From Yokenella regensburgei ATCC 49455 (GTDB taxonomy: Bacteria; Pseudomonadota; Gammaproteobacteria; Enterobacterales; Enterobacteriaceae), in the NCBI RefSeq assembly GCF_000735455.1, contig NZ_JMPS01000016.1, forward strand, positions 1 through 61,906: a DNA stretch of 61,906 nt, read 5' to 3'. Below are positions 54,627-61,906 of this stretch, piece by piece. Within the stretch, counting starts at the first letter, position 1. Each line of letters begins with the position of its first letter. A model generated the notes under the pieces. It ran no database searches. It saw only the letters and a program-made list of their open reading frames with translations, and was not told the origin of the DNA. Position numbers and translations under genes: made by a program.

Positions 54627-55139
54627 ATGACCGATATTTCGACACTCAGCCAGCGACTGGCAACCCCAACTCTGAACTTCGTGCTGCTCACTGTCGCCAC
54701 CTGCGGTGTCTGGCCGCTGCTCTGGCTGTACCGGAAACAGCAGATTATCAGCGACACCACCGGTTACCCGGTGAGCGGTGATATCTTCGTTATCTGGCTG
54801 GCCGTCTGCTTTGGGCTCGGGCGACAGTTCGGCGTGATGGCCTCTCCGGGTCTGGCGGGGTACGACACAGGCAGCGACACGCTGCTGGCCTTAAGCGGTA
54901 TTCTGTCGCTCGCCTGTGGCGTGATGTACATCATCTGGGCGTTTAAGGCCAGAGCCGCGCTGCGCCACTACGCGCTGAACACCTTCCGCTTTGACCTGAA
55001 AATGAACGCGTTCTACACCGTCGCCTTTAACGTCTTCTACATTACGTACTGTATCAACGACATGCCTCAGGCGCTGGCAAAACACCGGATTATTCATGTT
55101 CAGGCTCCCGTGCCGCCAGAATCCCCGTCACCGCAGTAA
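54627..55139 (+). CDS. DUF4234-type inner-membrane protein (YeeR-like)
   Basis: A 170-residue protein with about four spans (about 17-35, 50-66, 84-105, 130-150) and the conserved FVLLTVATCGVWPLLWLYRK opening typical of DUF4234/YeeR-like proteins, which in CP4-44 follow flu. A clear AAGGAAA ribosome site precedes ATG. Role unknown. Confidence 0.7.
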   Translation: MTDISTLSQRLATPTLNFVLLTVATCGVWPLLWLYRKQQIISDTTGYPVSGDIFVIWLAVCFGLGRQFGVMASPGLAGYDTGSDTLLALSGILSLACGVMYIIWAFKARAALRHYALNTFRFDLKMNAFYTVAFNVFYITYCINDMPQALAKHRIIHVQAPVPPESPSPQ

Positions 55140-55221
55140 CGCCATCCTCCTCTTATTTACCCGGCAGGGGCATCAGTGAATGCCCCTCATCCGTCCGGAC
55201 TCCACTCCGAGATTTGACCCA

Positions 55222-55443
55222 ATGACATTACTGAAAATTGTGCTCAACACCCTGCGCCAGCTGCTGACGTGGTGCGCCAGCAGCCGGGCACAGCAGTTTG
55301 TGGAAGAGCACTTCCGCGAAGAAGGCTACGGCGAAGACAGTATTTACATCGCCAGACAGACGGCACTACTGCTCGCAGGTGCCTTAATCACGGCCCTGAT
55401 GGAGCAGATACTGCAGATTATTACCACACACTTAACCCACTGA
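55222..55443 (+). CDS. Small membrane-associated island protein
   Basis: A 73-residue protein from ATG 55222; a longer frame from 55180 has no better signal. It has an amphipathic N terminus, an acidic middle ([20 protein letters not shown]) and a C-terminal hydrophobic segment ([19 protein letters not shown]). Similar small proteins lie in this position in CP4 islands. Function unknown. Confidence 0.5.
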   Translation: MTLLKIVLNTLRQLLTWCASSRAQQFVEEHFREEGYGEDSIYIARQTALLLAGALITALMEQILQIITTHLTH

Positions 55444-55498
55444 TGCCCTGCTCACTGAGCGGGGCATTTTGTTTTATGACGCTAATAAGGAGACGACG

Positions 55499-55720
55499 AT
55501 GCACACGTTACTGCCCGCAGACACATTTACCCGCAGGCAGGCTGAGGCCGTCGTGATGTCGTACCGGAACGTCGCTATTGAAGATGACCTGGGCACGCAC
55601 TTTCGGCTGGTCATTCGTGACAGCGAGGGGCAATTGAGCTGGCGGGCATGGAATTTTGAAGCCGGTGCCGGAGAATGGTTCAACCGCTATCTGCTCAGCC
55701 ACGGTATCCCCCGGGACTGA
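55499..55720 (+). CDS. DUF905-family protein (YkfF-like)
   Basis: 73 residues. [20 protein letters not shown] and [12 protein letters not shown], then [18 protein letters not shown], match DUF905 as in YkfF. AAGGAGACG lies before the ATG. It is a conserved part of the CP4-6/44/57 gene block, of unknown role. Confidence 0.8.
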   Translation: MHTLLPADTFTRRQAEAVVMSYRNVAIEDDLGTHFRLVIRDSEGQLSWRAWNFEAGAGEWFNRYLLSHGIPRD

Positions 55721-55834
55721 CTCACCACGCCCCTCAGCTTAATACCCGCCACACCACCAACAGGCCATGCTCCCTTCGGGGCGCATGGCTTTTTTGTTTA
55801 TGCCGTTCAGTCAACCAACGCAGGAAAATTAACA

Positions 55835-56653
55835 ATGAGACTAGCCAGCCGCTTCGGGCGGACAAACCAGATCCGCCGCGACCGTCCCTTAACCCGTGAC
55901 GAACTGATGCAGGTCGTCCCCAGCGTCTTCGGGGAAGACAAGCACGCATCCCGTTCAGACCGCTACTGTTACATCCCCACCATTACTCTGCTGGAGAACC
56001 TGCAACGTGAAGGGTTCCAGCCCTTCTTCGCCTGTCAGTCACGTGTTCGTGACCCGGAGCGTCGGGAGCATACCAAACACCTGCTCCGCTTACGTCGGGC
56101 AGGTCAGATAAACGGTCAGCATGTACCTGAAATCATTATTTTAAACAGCCACGGAGGCGAGTCCAGTTTTCAGTTATTGCCGGGCATATTTCGCCAGGTT
56201 TGCACGAATTCGCTCGTCTGTGGACAGTCGTTTGGCGAAATTCGTGTGCCACACAGGAGTAATGTTGTGGAGCGCGTTATTGAAGGGGCTTACGAAGTAC
56301 TCGATATCTTTGACAGGGTGGAAGAGAAGCGTGAGGCCATGGAGTCGTTGCTGCTACCACCACCTGCACAACACGCCCTGGCGAACGCCGCACTGACGTA
56401 CCGCTTTGGTGAAGAACACCAGCCGGTCACCGCCACGCAGATACTGACGCCACGACGCTACGAAGACCGGCAGAATGACCTGTGGACAACCTACCAGAGG
56501 CTCCAGGAGAACCTGCTGAAAGGCGGGCTGAGCGGGCGTACCGCAAAGGGTAGACGTACCCACACCCGTGCAGTCAACGGCATCGACGGGGATATCAAAC
56601 TCAACCGTGCGCTGTGGGTCATGGCCGAAGAACTGCAGCAGGCACTGAGCTGA
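55835..56653 (+). CDS. DUF932-family protein (YfjQ/YafZ-like)
   Basis: 272 residues, the usual length of YfjQ. The ordered motifs RPLTRDELMQVVPSVFGEDK, YCYIPTITLLENLQREGF and EIIILNSHGGESSFQLLPGI fit the family. Its stop overlaps the start of the next gene (TGATG). Related proteins are linked to phage recombination or replication, but the activity is unproven. Confidence 0.85.
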   Translation: MRLASRFGRTNQIRRDRPLTRDELMQVVPSVFGEDKHASRSDRYCYIPTITLLENLQREGFQPFFACQSRVRDPERREHTKHLLRLRRAGQINGQHVPEIIILNSHGGESSFQLLPGIFRQVCTNSLVCGQSFGEIRVPHRSNVVERVIEGAYEVLDIFDRVEEKREAMESLLLPPPAQHALANAALTYRFGEEHQPVTATQILTPRRYEDRQNDLWTTYQRLQENLLKGGLSGRTAKGRRTHTRAVNGIDGDIKLNRALWVMAEELQQALS

Positions 56654-56913
56654 TGCCGTTCGTTCCGGCACATACCCGCCAGATGGCTGTCTGGCCTGTG
56701 CCCCTGGAAAACCAGCCTGGCTGCCGTTCCATCTCCGACGATGACCTCTGCGCCTGGTGCAGGCATCTCTGCTACCGTCCCGGCGAGCTCAGCCTGTGCC
56801 GGCTGTCTGTGGCTGACGGCATCTGGCCCTCACGGTGCGATGCTGACGGCTGTGCACAATCCTGCCCGCAGCTGCGCCTGAACGTAGCGCCTGCAGATAT
56901 CACCCGCTGGTAA
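56653..56913 (+). CDS. Cys-rich small island protein
   Basis: 86 residues, MPFVPAHTRQMAVWPVPLEN and on, with nine Cys arranged as CRS, CAWCRHLC, CRLS, CDADGC and CPQL, a possible double metal site. It is translationally coupled to the DUF932 gene by TGATG overlap. Similar genes occupy this slot between DUF932 and the antirestriction gene. Function unknown. Confidence 0.6.
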   Translation: MPFVPAHTRQMAVWPVPLENQPGCRSISDDDLCAWCRHLCYRPGELSLCRLSVADGIWPSRCDADGCAQSCPQLRLNVAPADITRW

Positions 56914-57005
56914 CCCGGTACGCCTGTTACCCCAACATCACACGACTTACACGCTCCCGCCCGGCGGGAGTGCGCTTATGACCATTACTCAAAGGAACAA
57001 CTGAT

Positions 57006-57485
57006 ATGACCGACATTATCAACCTTAACGACAACAACCTGTTACGTCCGCAATATGCCGGTGACGCCACCTCGCTGACCGCCACGCCCGTGCCCGACGA
57101 ACGGCGTGTGGACTTCTGGCCGCAGCACTTCGGCAGCATACCGCAGTGGATAATTCTTGAACCCACGGTCTTCGCATGGATGGACCGCTTCTGCACGGAC
57201 TATATCGGGGGCATCTGGCAGTTTTACACCCTGAACAACGGCGGTGCCTTTATGGCTCCGGAAGCGAATGAGGATACCGGTGAAAAATGGTCGCTGTTCA
57301 ACAGCATGAACGGTAACGGTGGTGAACTCAGCAGTGAGGCAGCCGGAATAGCCGTCTGTCTGATGACGTACAGCCACCACGCCTGCCGTACCGAATGCGA
57401 CGCCATGACGGAGCACTACTACCGCCTGCGGGACTACGCGCTCAGCCATGCGGAATGTAACGCCATCATGCACATCATTGACTGA
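57006..57485 (+). CDS. KlcA/ArdB-type antirestriction protein (YfjX/YafX)
   Basis: 159 residues. [19 protein letters not shown] and [20 protein letters not shown], with [18 protein letters not shown], are the hallmarks of the family, which protects incoming DNA from type I restriction enzymes without being a DNA mimic. AAAGGAAC precedes the ATG. It is a fixed member of CP4-type blocks. Confidence 0.9.
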   Translation: MTDIINLNDNNLLRPQYAGDATSLTATPVPDERRVDFWPQHFGSIPQWIILEPTVFAWMDRFCTDYIGGIWQFYTLNNGGAFMAPEANEDTGEKWSLFNSMNGNGGELSSEAAGIAVCLMTYSHHACRTECDAMTEHYYRLRDYALSHAECNAIMHIID

Positions 57486-57496
57486 GGGATAAGACG

Positions 57497-57976
57497 ATGG
57501 AACAACAGTTACCGCTGTTTGCCCGTGAATTAGCCACTGCTGACCAGCAAACCATCCGGGAAGCCTTAACCCTGCTGGCGTGCCAGCTACGCGAACCCGG
57601 CGCGGCATTTACCTCCAGTAGCTCAGTACGTGACTGGTTGCGTCTGCAGCTCGCGTCACTGGAGCGCGAAGAGTTCACCGCACTCTTTCTTGATAACCAG
57701 CATCGCCTGATAGCACACGAAACGCTCTTTACCGGCACCATCAACCATACGCTGGTCCATCCCCGCGAAGTGGTGAAGGCCGGTCTGAAATACAACTGCG
57801 CCGCTGTCATTGTCGCCCATTGCCACCCGTCAGGGCTTGCCGAACCCAGCAAGGCAGATCGTCAGGTCACCACGCGTATTCAGCAGGCGCTGGAGCTGGT
57901 CGATATTCGCCTGCTGGACCACCTGGTGGTCGGCGGCATGGAAATCGCCTCCTTTTCTGAGAGAGGCTGGCTGTAG
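57497..57976 (+). CDS. RadC-family JAB-domain protein (YfjY/YkfG/YeeS)
   Basis: 159 residues. The metal-binding JAMM/MPN motif HxH...S...D is visible in [20 protein letters not shown], and LLDHLVVGG is the usual following segment. It is the short prophage form lacking the helix-hairpin-helix domain of RadC. It starts 11 bp after the antirestriction gene. Its activity is unclear. Confidence 0.9.
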   Translation: MEQQLPLFARELATADQQTIREALTLLACQLREPGAAFTSSSSVRDWLRLQLASLEREEFTALFLDNQHRLIAHETLFTGTINHTLVHPREVVKAGLKYNCAAVIVAHCHPSGLAEPSKADRQVTTRIQQALELVDIRLLDHLVVGGMEIASFSERGWL

Positions 57977-57996
57977 CACAACAGGAAAATAACCCG

Positions 57997-58218
57997 ATGA
58001 AAATTATCAGTAAACGCCAGGCAATGGCGATATACCGCCAGCATCCGCAGTCCCGGTTGTTTCGCTTCTGCACAGGTAAGTACCAGTGGTCCGGCAGCGT
58101 CTGCCACTATGCCGGGCGGGAGGTGCAGGATATCAGCGGTGTGCTCGCGGTCTTTGCAGAACGCCGTCAGGACCGCAACGGCCCGTACGTCGTATTACGC
58201 AGCGTTACGTTGAATTAA
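57997..58218 (+). CDS. DUF987-family protein (YeeT/YkfH-like)
   Basis: 73 residues. MKIISKRQAMAIYRQHPQSR and LFRFCTGKYQWSGS with DISGVLAVFAERRQDRNGPY match YeeT. It lies between the RadC-like gene and the CbeA-like gene as in CP4-44, 20 bp after the former. Function unknown. Confidence 0.85.
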   Translation: MKIISKRQAMAIYRQHPQSRLFRFCTGKYQWSGSVCHYAGREVQDISGVLAVFAERRQDRNGPYVVLRSVTLN

Positions 58219-58240
58219 CTCAAATTTAAGGAGAGCTAAA

Positions 58241-58711
58241 TTGTCGAATAAAACACGACCAGACAGCCACGATATCGCCGAACCCTGATGGGGACTGAAA
58301 CATGATATGACCCCGTGCTTTGACGCACGCCTGGTGCAGGAAGGCAACCGGCTACATTACCTGGCCGACTGCGCCAGCATCACCGGCACCTTCAGCGACG
58401 CGGATTTACACCATCTCGACCAGGCGTTTCCGCTGCTGCTCAAACAGCTGGAGCTGATGCTGCTTTCCGGTGAGCTTAATCCCCGCCATCAACACAGCGT
58501 CACGCTCTACGCGAAAGGGCTGTCATGCGAGGCGGATAAGGAGCTTGTGCACCAGGTGGCTGATGGTGGTCTGCGCATTGAAGGCCGGGATAATGACGCT
58601 GACGTCAATTTTAAGCTTCATACCGGGCTACGCTTTCCCCTGGCGGTCATCTTTCTGACGCCTGACGGGGATAATGTGTTTTTCCCTGATTTCCTGGTCG
58701 ATATCAAATAA
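58241..58711 (+). pseudogene. CbeA/YeeU-type antitoxin, damaged and with a foreign tail
   Basis: A TTG start at 58241 follows AAGGAGAGC. The frame reads SNKTRPDSHDIAEP, then TGA at 58286-58288 (codon 16) where relatives have Trp (PWWGL), then WGLKHDMTPCFDARLVQEGN and on through LDQAFPLLLKQLELML to CEAD, all CbeA. After residue 68 of the ATG-started part (58307) the tail (KELVHQVADGGLRIEGRDND onward, ending DFLVDIK) is not CbeA-like. An ATG just after the stop could restart translation. CbeA stabilises the cytoskeleton against toxin CbtA, which is missing here. Confidence 0.7.
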
Positions 58712-59082
58712 GCACTCGTCGCAGAATTCTTTATCGAGCCCGAAAATCCGGTCCAGAACACACCTTTTCTTATTACAGCGTGCGCATCTTTTCATCACAT
58801 CGTCCGTTACGTTATTTCGCTGCCGTGCCTGCGGGGCAAAAGAAAGCCATCCCTCAGCCAGACAGGAAATGAATTGATAAACAATCAGTTAAATCGTTTG
58901 CGGGATTCTGGCACAGGGACTATACGAAGGGATAATTCATTTTGCAGATCAATTTTCGAAAATCGATCGGTTACATCGATCGATGGTTGCGCCCCACCGT
59001 TTTACATCCCCCGTCACCCTGATGGACACACAACCCCCGGCCCGCATTCATTGTGGGTCTTTTCTTTTTATGGAGATTTAAC
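58712..59082. other. Gap where cbtA is expected; GATC triplet
   Basis: 370 bp with no toxin gene. No frame resembles CbtA. GATC occurs at 58947, 58965 and 58978, inside a set of short palindromes (TTTTCGAAAA, ATCGAT), similar to the set at 53466. It may carry the promoter of the DUF4942 gene. Confidence 0.5.
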
Positions 59083-59889
59083 ATGCAGACTGAAGCCGAA
59101 GTACTCACCGACCACACCGACGTGATTTGCTCCACCAGCATTGGGCGCATTGTTACCGGACGTAATGCAGCGTTGAGCCTGACAGAAATCCTTATTCATC
59201 AACTTAATGATATTTCTGCACTCACCGACAGCATTGGCGGGGGCAAAGCGAATGAATGGGGTGTGCAGCAATACCGTTACGACTGCTGGCTGATGGAGAA
59301 ACCCGAAACCGCGATGAAGGCGATCACCCGCAATATTGATCGCGGTATCTGGAAAGACCTGATGAAGAAATCGGGGATGCTGAGCCTGATTGATGCTCAG
59401 GCCCGTGATGAGTGGTACAAAAACCTTGAAGGGGAGGATATTCCGGCTGTCAGCGAAGCCAACATTCTGAGCACGTTTGAGCAACTGCATCTGAATAAAG
59501 GTGAGGTGTTTGAGCGAGGAGTCATTAACGTCTTCAAAGGCTTAAGCTGGGACTACAAGACCAATTGCCCCTGTAAGTTTGGCGCGAAAGTCATCGTGAC
59601 GGGACTGGTCAAATATGACCGGTGGGGATTTGGGCTTAACTGGGGCTGGCAGCGTGACCGACTGGCAGACCTTGAGCGTATGCTGATGCTTCTGGATGGC
59701 AAGCCTGTCCCCGACAACCGCGCTGACGTTACCCGTCGTCTCGGCGATCATATCCATGAGAACCGACATAGCAACCGTTACGAAGATGAGATGTTTGCGA
59801 TTAAATATTTTCAGAAGGGAACAGCGCATATCAGCTTCAAAAGGCCAGAGCTGGTCGATAAGCTGAATGACATCATTGCTAAACATTAG
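59083..59889 (+). CDS. DUF4942-domain protein
   Basis: 268 residues from ATG 59083, which follows TGGAGATTT; upstream starts lack a site. Motifs RNIDRGIWKDLMKKSGMLSL, FERGVINVFKGLSWDYKTN and YFQKGTAHISFKRPELVDKL match DUF4942, normally found after cbeA-cbtA in CP4 islands. It may be a methyltransferase-like or DNA-modification protein, but no catalytic motif is evident here. It is the last island gene. Confidence 0.82.
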   Translation: MQTEAEVLTDHTDVICSTSIGRIVTGRNAALSLTEILIHQLNDISALTDSIGGGKANEWGVQQYRYDCWLMEKPETAMKAITRNIDRGIWKDLMKKSGMLSLIDAQARDEWYKNLEGEDIPAVSEANILSTFEQLHLNKGEVFERGVINVFKGLSWDYKTNCPCKFGAKVIVTGLVKYDRWGFGLNWGWQRDRLADLERMLMLLDGKPVPDNRADVTRRLGDHIHENRHSNRYEDEMFAIKYFQKGTAHISFKRPELVDKLNDIIAKH

Positions 59890-60139
59890 CCTGGAATGTT
59901 ACCTTCACAATCTAGCGCCACGAATTGATTACAATAGCTATTTAGCCCACCTTCCCCCAAGTAAAACCATTTGGGGGTGCTTATGGGGGTTACTCATTTA
60001 TCCAACACAAAACATCAGAGATTAATCAATAAGTTAACAACCGAATACGACTCCTGTGATCTCCGCCAAAATTGTTATTTCAAACGTCGATATCCCTATT
60101 TATTTGAATTATTTAAATTCAAAGCTCATTGGTTTTAAA
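59890..60139. other. Right edge of the island
   Basis: 250 bp without a gene. TTGGGGGTGCTTATGGGGGT (about 59971-59990) resembles the leader of P4-type integrase genes, but no integrase follows, so this may be the scar of one. No tRNA or attachment repeat was identified. Confidence 0.4.
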
Positions 60140-60580
60140 TTAATCCTTTCCAGAATTTATTCTTTCCAGTTCTTGCCTCCCCAGCGTTTTAAGCCAGTTA
60201 CCTAAACTCATTTCTTGTTGTTTTGCGGCAGCTTCAAACTGAGCTTTTAGTTCAGGGGTAATACGGATTTGAAAAGTGGGTGCTTTTCCAGACGTTGACT
60301 GATTTATAGTGACGGTGAAAGTGATGCCGGGCTGTATTGTGCTAATGACCTTTGGCGAGCAGGAACAAAAGATGCCGGCTGAAATAAAACTGCTGAAACA
60401 AAAACTGAGTGGTATTGAGAGTGCCTTAAGATAGCCGCTCACACATCTCTCTCTGAGCCCCCTTGCCGGGCACACTTCTCTCACCCGGCCCGAAAATATC
60501 CCAACCCACCGCGCAAACGCTTCGCCTAACACTTTGTGATTAACGCGGTGTTGCATCGGCAATAATTTGATACTGAACAA
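60140..60580 (-). CDS. Ribbon-helix-helix-like small protein, start unclear
   Basis: The conserved part is the last 58 or so residues: FQIRITPELKAQFEAAAKQQ and EMSLGNWLKTLGRQEL, a strand-helix-helix pattern like DUF3950 or Arc-type regulators. The open frame continues upstream to 60580, but that part looks random and no ATG or GTG precedes the conserved part closely. The end coordinate is thus an upper limit; the true start may be a rare codon near 60345. Confidence 0.5.
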   Translation of the reverse strand: MFSIKLLPMQHRVNHKVLGEAFARWVGIFSGRVREVCPARGLRERCVSGYLKALSIPLSFCFSSFISAGIFCSCSPKVISTIQPGITFTVTINQSTSGKAPTFQIRITPELKAQFEAAAKQQEMSLGNWLKTLGRQELERINSGKD

Positions 60581-60639
60581 GTTTTTAAGCGATGTATATG
60601 TAAATATATAGCGCTTTTTAACCAGTCAGGACGAATGTT

Positions 60640-61665
60640 ATGCCGATCACCCGACGACTGTTTGCTCAGGCCATGGCGTCCGCGCTGCTGCTGGCGGGGC
60701 TGCCTGTGCGGGCGCGCTCATCGCTCTCATACGTGATGGGAACGCTGCCCGCGGGGAATAACATCCGCCGGGTGGTGAGCGCGGGTGCGCCTGCCGATCT
60801 GCTGATGCTTGCGGTGGCACCGGAAAAGCTGCTGGGGCTCTCTTCCATCGATTTATCCCAACCGCCTGCCGGGCTGTTCCCGGAGCAGATTCGCCAGTTG
60901 AAAAAGCTCGGCAGACTGGCGGGTCGCGCCAGTACCCTGTCGCTGGAAGGGTTGATGGCCCTTCATCCCGATCTGGTGGTGGACTGCGGCAACGCCGATG
61001 AAACCTGGCTGTCGCAGGCGCGGCAGATAAGCCGACAAACGCAGATCCCGTGGCTGCTGCTCGACGGCGCTCTGCGGCAAACCCCCGAGCAGCTCAACGC
61101 GGCGGGTGAAGCGCTCGGCGTCACCTCACGCACTACCGCTCAGGCACAGCTTGCCGGGCAATTTATTCAGGAAGCGGAAACCTTTGCGCAAACCTCCGCC
61201 GCGGGTCTACGTTTTTACGCCGCCCGGGGGGCGCGCGGGCTGGAAACGGGCCTGCAGGGGTCGCTGCATACCGAGGCCGCCGAACTGCTGGGGCTGCGCA
61301 ACGTCGCGCGCATTACCGGACGCAGCGGGCTTACCCAGGTGTCGATGGAGAACCTGCTCAGCTGGCAGCCGGATATTATCCTCGTGCAGGATCCGGTCAC
61401 CGCCCGGTATCTGCGTGAAGATCCGGTCTGGCAGGGCGTGAAGGCAGTTAAAGCGCAGCGGATATTGTTTCTGCACGGTCTGCCGTTCGGCTGGCTGGAT
61501 GCGCCGCCGGGTATCAACCGTCTGCTGGGGCTGCGGCGGCTGCACGCCTGGCTTTCCCCTGCGGTTGAGCAACGTTTTCAGGCCGACATGACGCGCTACG
61601 CGAAGCTGTTCTGGCACACGTCGCTCAGCGACGCGCAGTACAAAGCGCTGGTGGAGAACGGATGA
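60640..61665 (+). CDS. Iron/haem-type ABC transporter substrate-binding protein
   Basis: A 341-residue periplasmic binding protein of the FecB/BtuF type. The signal sequence (about 1-25) carries a twin-arginine-like ITRRLFAQAMA. Two lobes joined by a long helix are suggested by LAVAPEKLLGLSS, LEGLMALHPDLVV and VSMENLLSWQPDIILVQ. It would pick up an iron complex, haem or corrinoid and deliver it to the permease that follows. Its stop overlaps the permease start (ATGA). Confidence 0.85.
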   Translation: MPITRRLFAQAMASALLLAGLPVRARSSLSYVMGTLPAGNNIRRVVSAGAPADLLMLAVAPEKLLGLSSIDLSQPPAGLFPEQIRQLKKLGRLAGRASTLSLEGLMALHPDLVVDCGNADETWLSQARQISRQTQIPWLLLDGALRQTPEQLNAAGEALGVTSRTTAQAQLAGQFIQEAETFAQTSAAGLRFYAARGARGLETGLQGSLHTEAAELLGLRNVARITGRSGLTQVSMENLLSWQPDIILVQDPVTARYLREDPVWQGVKAVKAQRILFLHGLPFGWLDAPPGINRLLGLRRLHAWLSPAVEQRFQADMTRYAKLFWHTSLSDAQYKALVENG

Positions 61666-61906
61666 AAATCGCCACCCTCACCCTGATGCTGGCGGCCCTC
61701 GCGGTGATGAGCGTAACGCTGGCGCTGATCTCCGGAGCCTATCATCTGGATCTTGCTCAGGTGATCGCCCTGATCGCGCAACCCGATACGCTGTCGCCTG
61801 AGGATCGCATCGTCTTCTGGCAGATCCGCCTGCCGCGTATTCTTGCCGCTCTGCTGCTCGGCGCAGCCCTTGCCGGAGCCGGTACCACCTATCAGGGCAT
61901 GTTCCG
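61662..61906 (+). CDS. FecCD-type ABC permease, N-terminal part
   Basis: The first 81 residues of a permease that runs off the window. It has a first span (LTLMLAALAVMSVTLALISG) and the FecCD signature FWQIRLPRILAALLLGAALAGAGTTYQG with the conserved RLPR start of the second span. Coupled by ATGA overlap to the binding-protein gene. The ATPase is presumably next. Confidence 0.88.
   Translation, partial: MKIATLTLMLAALAVMSVTLALISGAYHLDLAQVIALIAQPDTLSPEDRIVFWQIRLPRILAALLLGAALAGAGTTYQGMF

Noticed and set aside
59960..60140. Attachment site or integrase at the right island edge
   Set aside because: Only a GGGGGT-type repeat resembling integrase leaders was seen; no integrase, tRNA gene or direct repeat with the left edge was found.
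60345..60434. 29-residue rightward frame (MTFGEQEQKMPAEIKLLKQK and on)
   Set aside because: Coherent and helical, but antisense to the upstream part of the RHH-like frame, with no ribosome site; noted only because that frame's start is unclear.

Overview
The window is a piece of an enterobacterial genome, most likely Enterobacter, Klebsiella or a close relative. This rests on an OmpC/OmpK36-type porin, AqpZ, MurQ/MurP and CP4-type (yfjP/yeeP to yeeT) island genes that read like E. coli or Klebsiella homologues. Genus is an inference from protein resemblance only. Nearly all of it is accessory DNA: IS remnants, broken genes and island modules. Only the right edge (from about 60.6 kb, an iron/haem-type ABC importer) looks like ordinary chromosome.

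Region 1 (1-22.2 kb) begins with IS remnants (IS903, IS21, IS66) and then carries a large, mostly leftward surface-fibre cluster. It contains a complete chaperone-usher operon (chaperone 20478-21233, usher 17714-20437, two-domain adhesin 16606-17703, minor subunit 15811-16527, two large pilin-like proteins 13673-15458). Further along the same strand are a WaaL/PglL-type ligase, a periplasmic FKBP isomerase, a CaiF/GrlA-type regulator, an aquaporin and an EAL phosphodiesterase. A reverse transcriptase (12675-) points into the pilins from the opposite strand. Two FimB/FimE-type tyrosine recombinases lie at the two ends. Just upstream of the chaperone is a 340-bp segment bounded by a perfect 12-bp inverted repeat, very like the E. 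coli fimS switch. The neighbouring recombinase gene runs through one repeat into this segment, so inversion should swap its C-terminal tail (223 versus 197 residues). This is the best candidate for an undescribed system.

Region 2 (22.2-38.1 kb) is a scrapyard of a second AqpZ, an lpoA remnant, an Ail/OmpX-type remnant, a T6SS tssB-tssC remnant cut by IS2, frameshifted ycgJ-like and psiE genes, a DUF4232/DUF2913 gene set with frameshifts, nested IS3-family remnants, and a tightly packed array of four tRNA genes (one with a Gly body and a UUC anticodon, one with a deleted T arm).

Region 3 (38.1-43.2 kb) is a P4/CP4-57-like satellite core: a YfjI-type DUF3987 protein, AlpA, an inovirus Gp2-like protein, and a 24-bp degenerate tandem repeat array followed by a strong terminator.

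Region 4 (43.3-50.5 kb) carries an Rpn-nuclease remnant, murP-murQ without a visible murR, a porin, an intact DUF4232/DUF2913 pair with a membrane protein, and a ParE-like toxin with a truncated partner.

Region 5 (51.4-60.6 kb) is a CP4-44-like island: GTPase, two secreted proteins where the Ag43 gene usually sits, DUF4234, DUF905, DUF932, KlcA-type antirestriction, RadC, DUF987, a damaged CbeA-like antitoxin with no CbtA toxin, and DUF4942. GATC triplets precede two of its transcription units. Region 6 (60.6 kb to the end) is a substrate-binding protein and the start of its FecCD-type permease, with overlapping stop and start codons.
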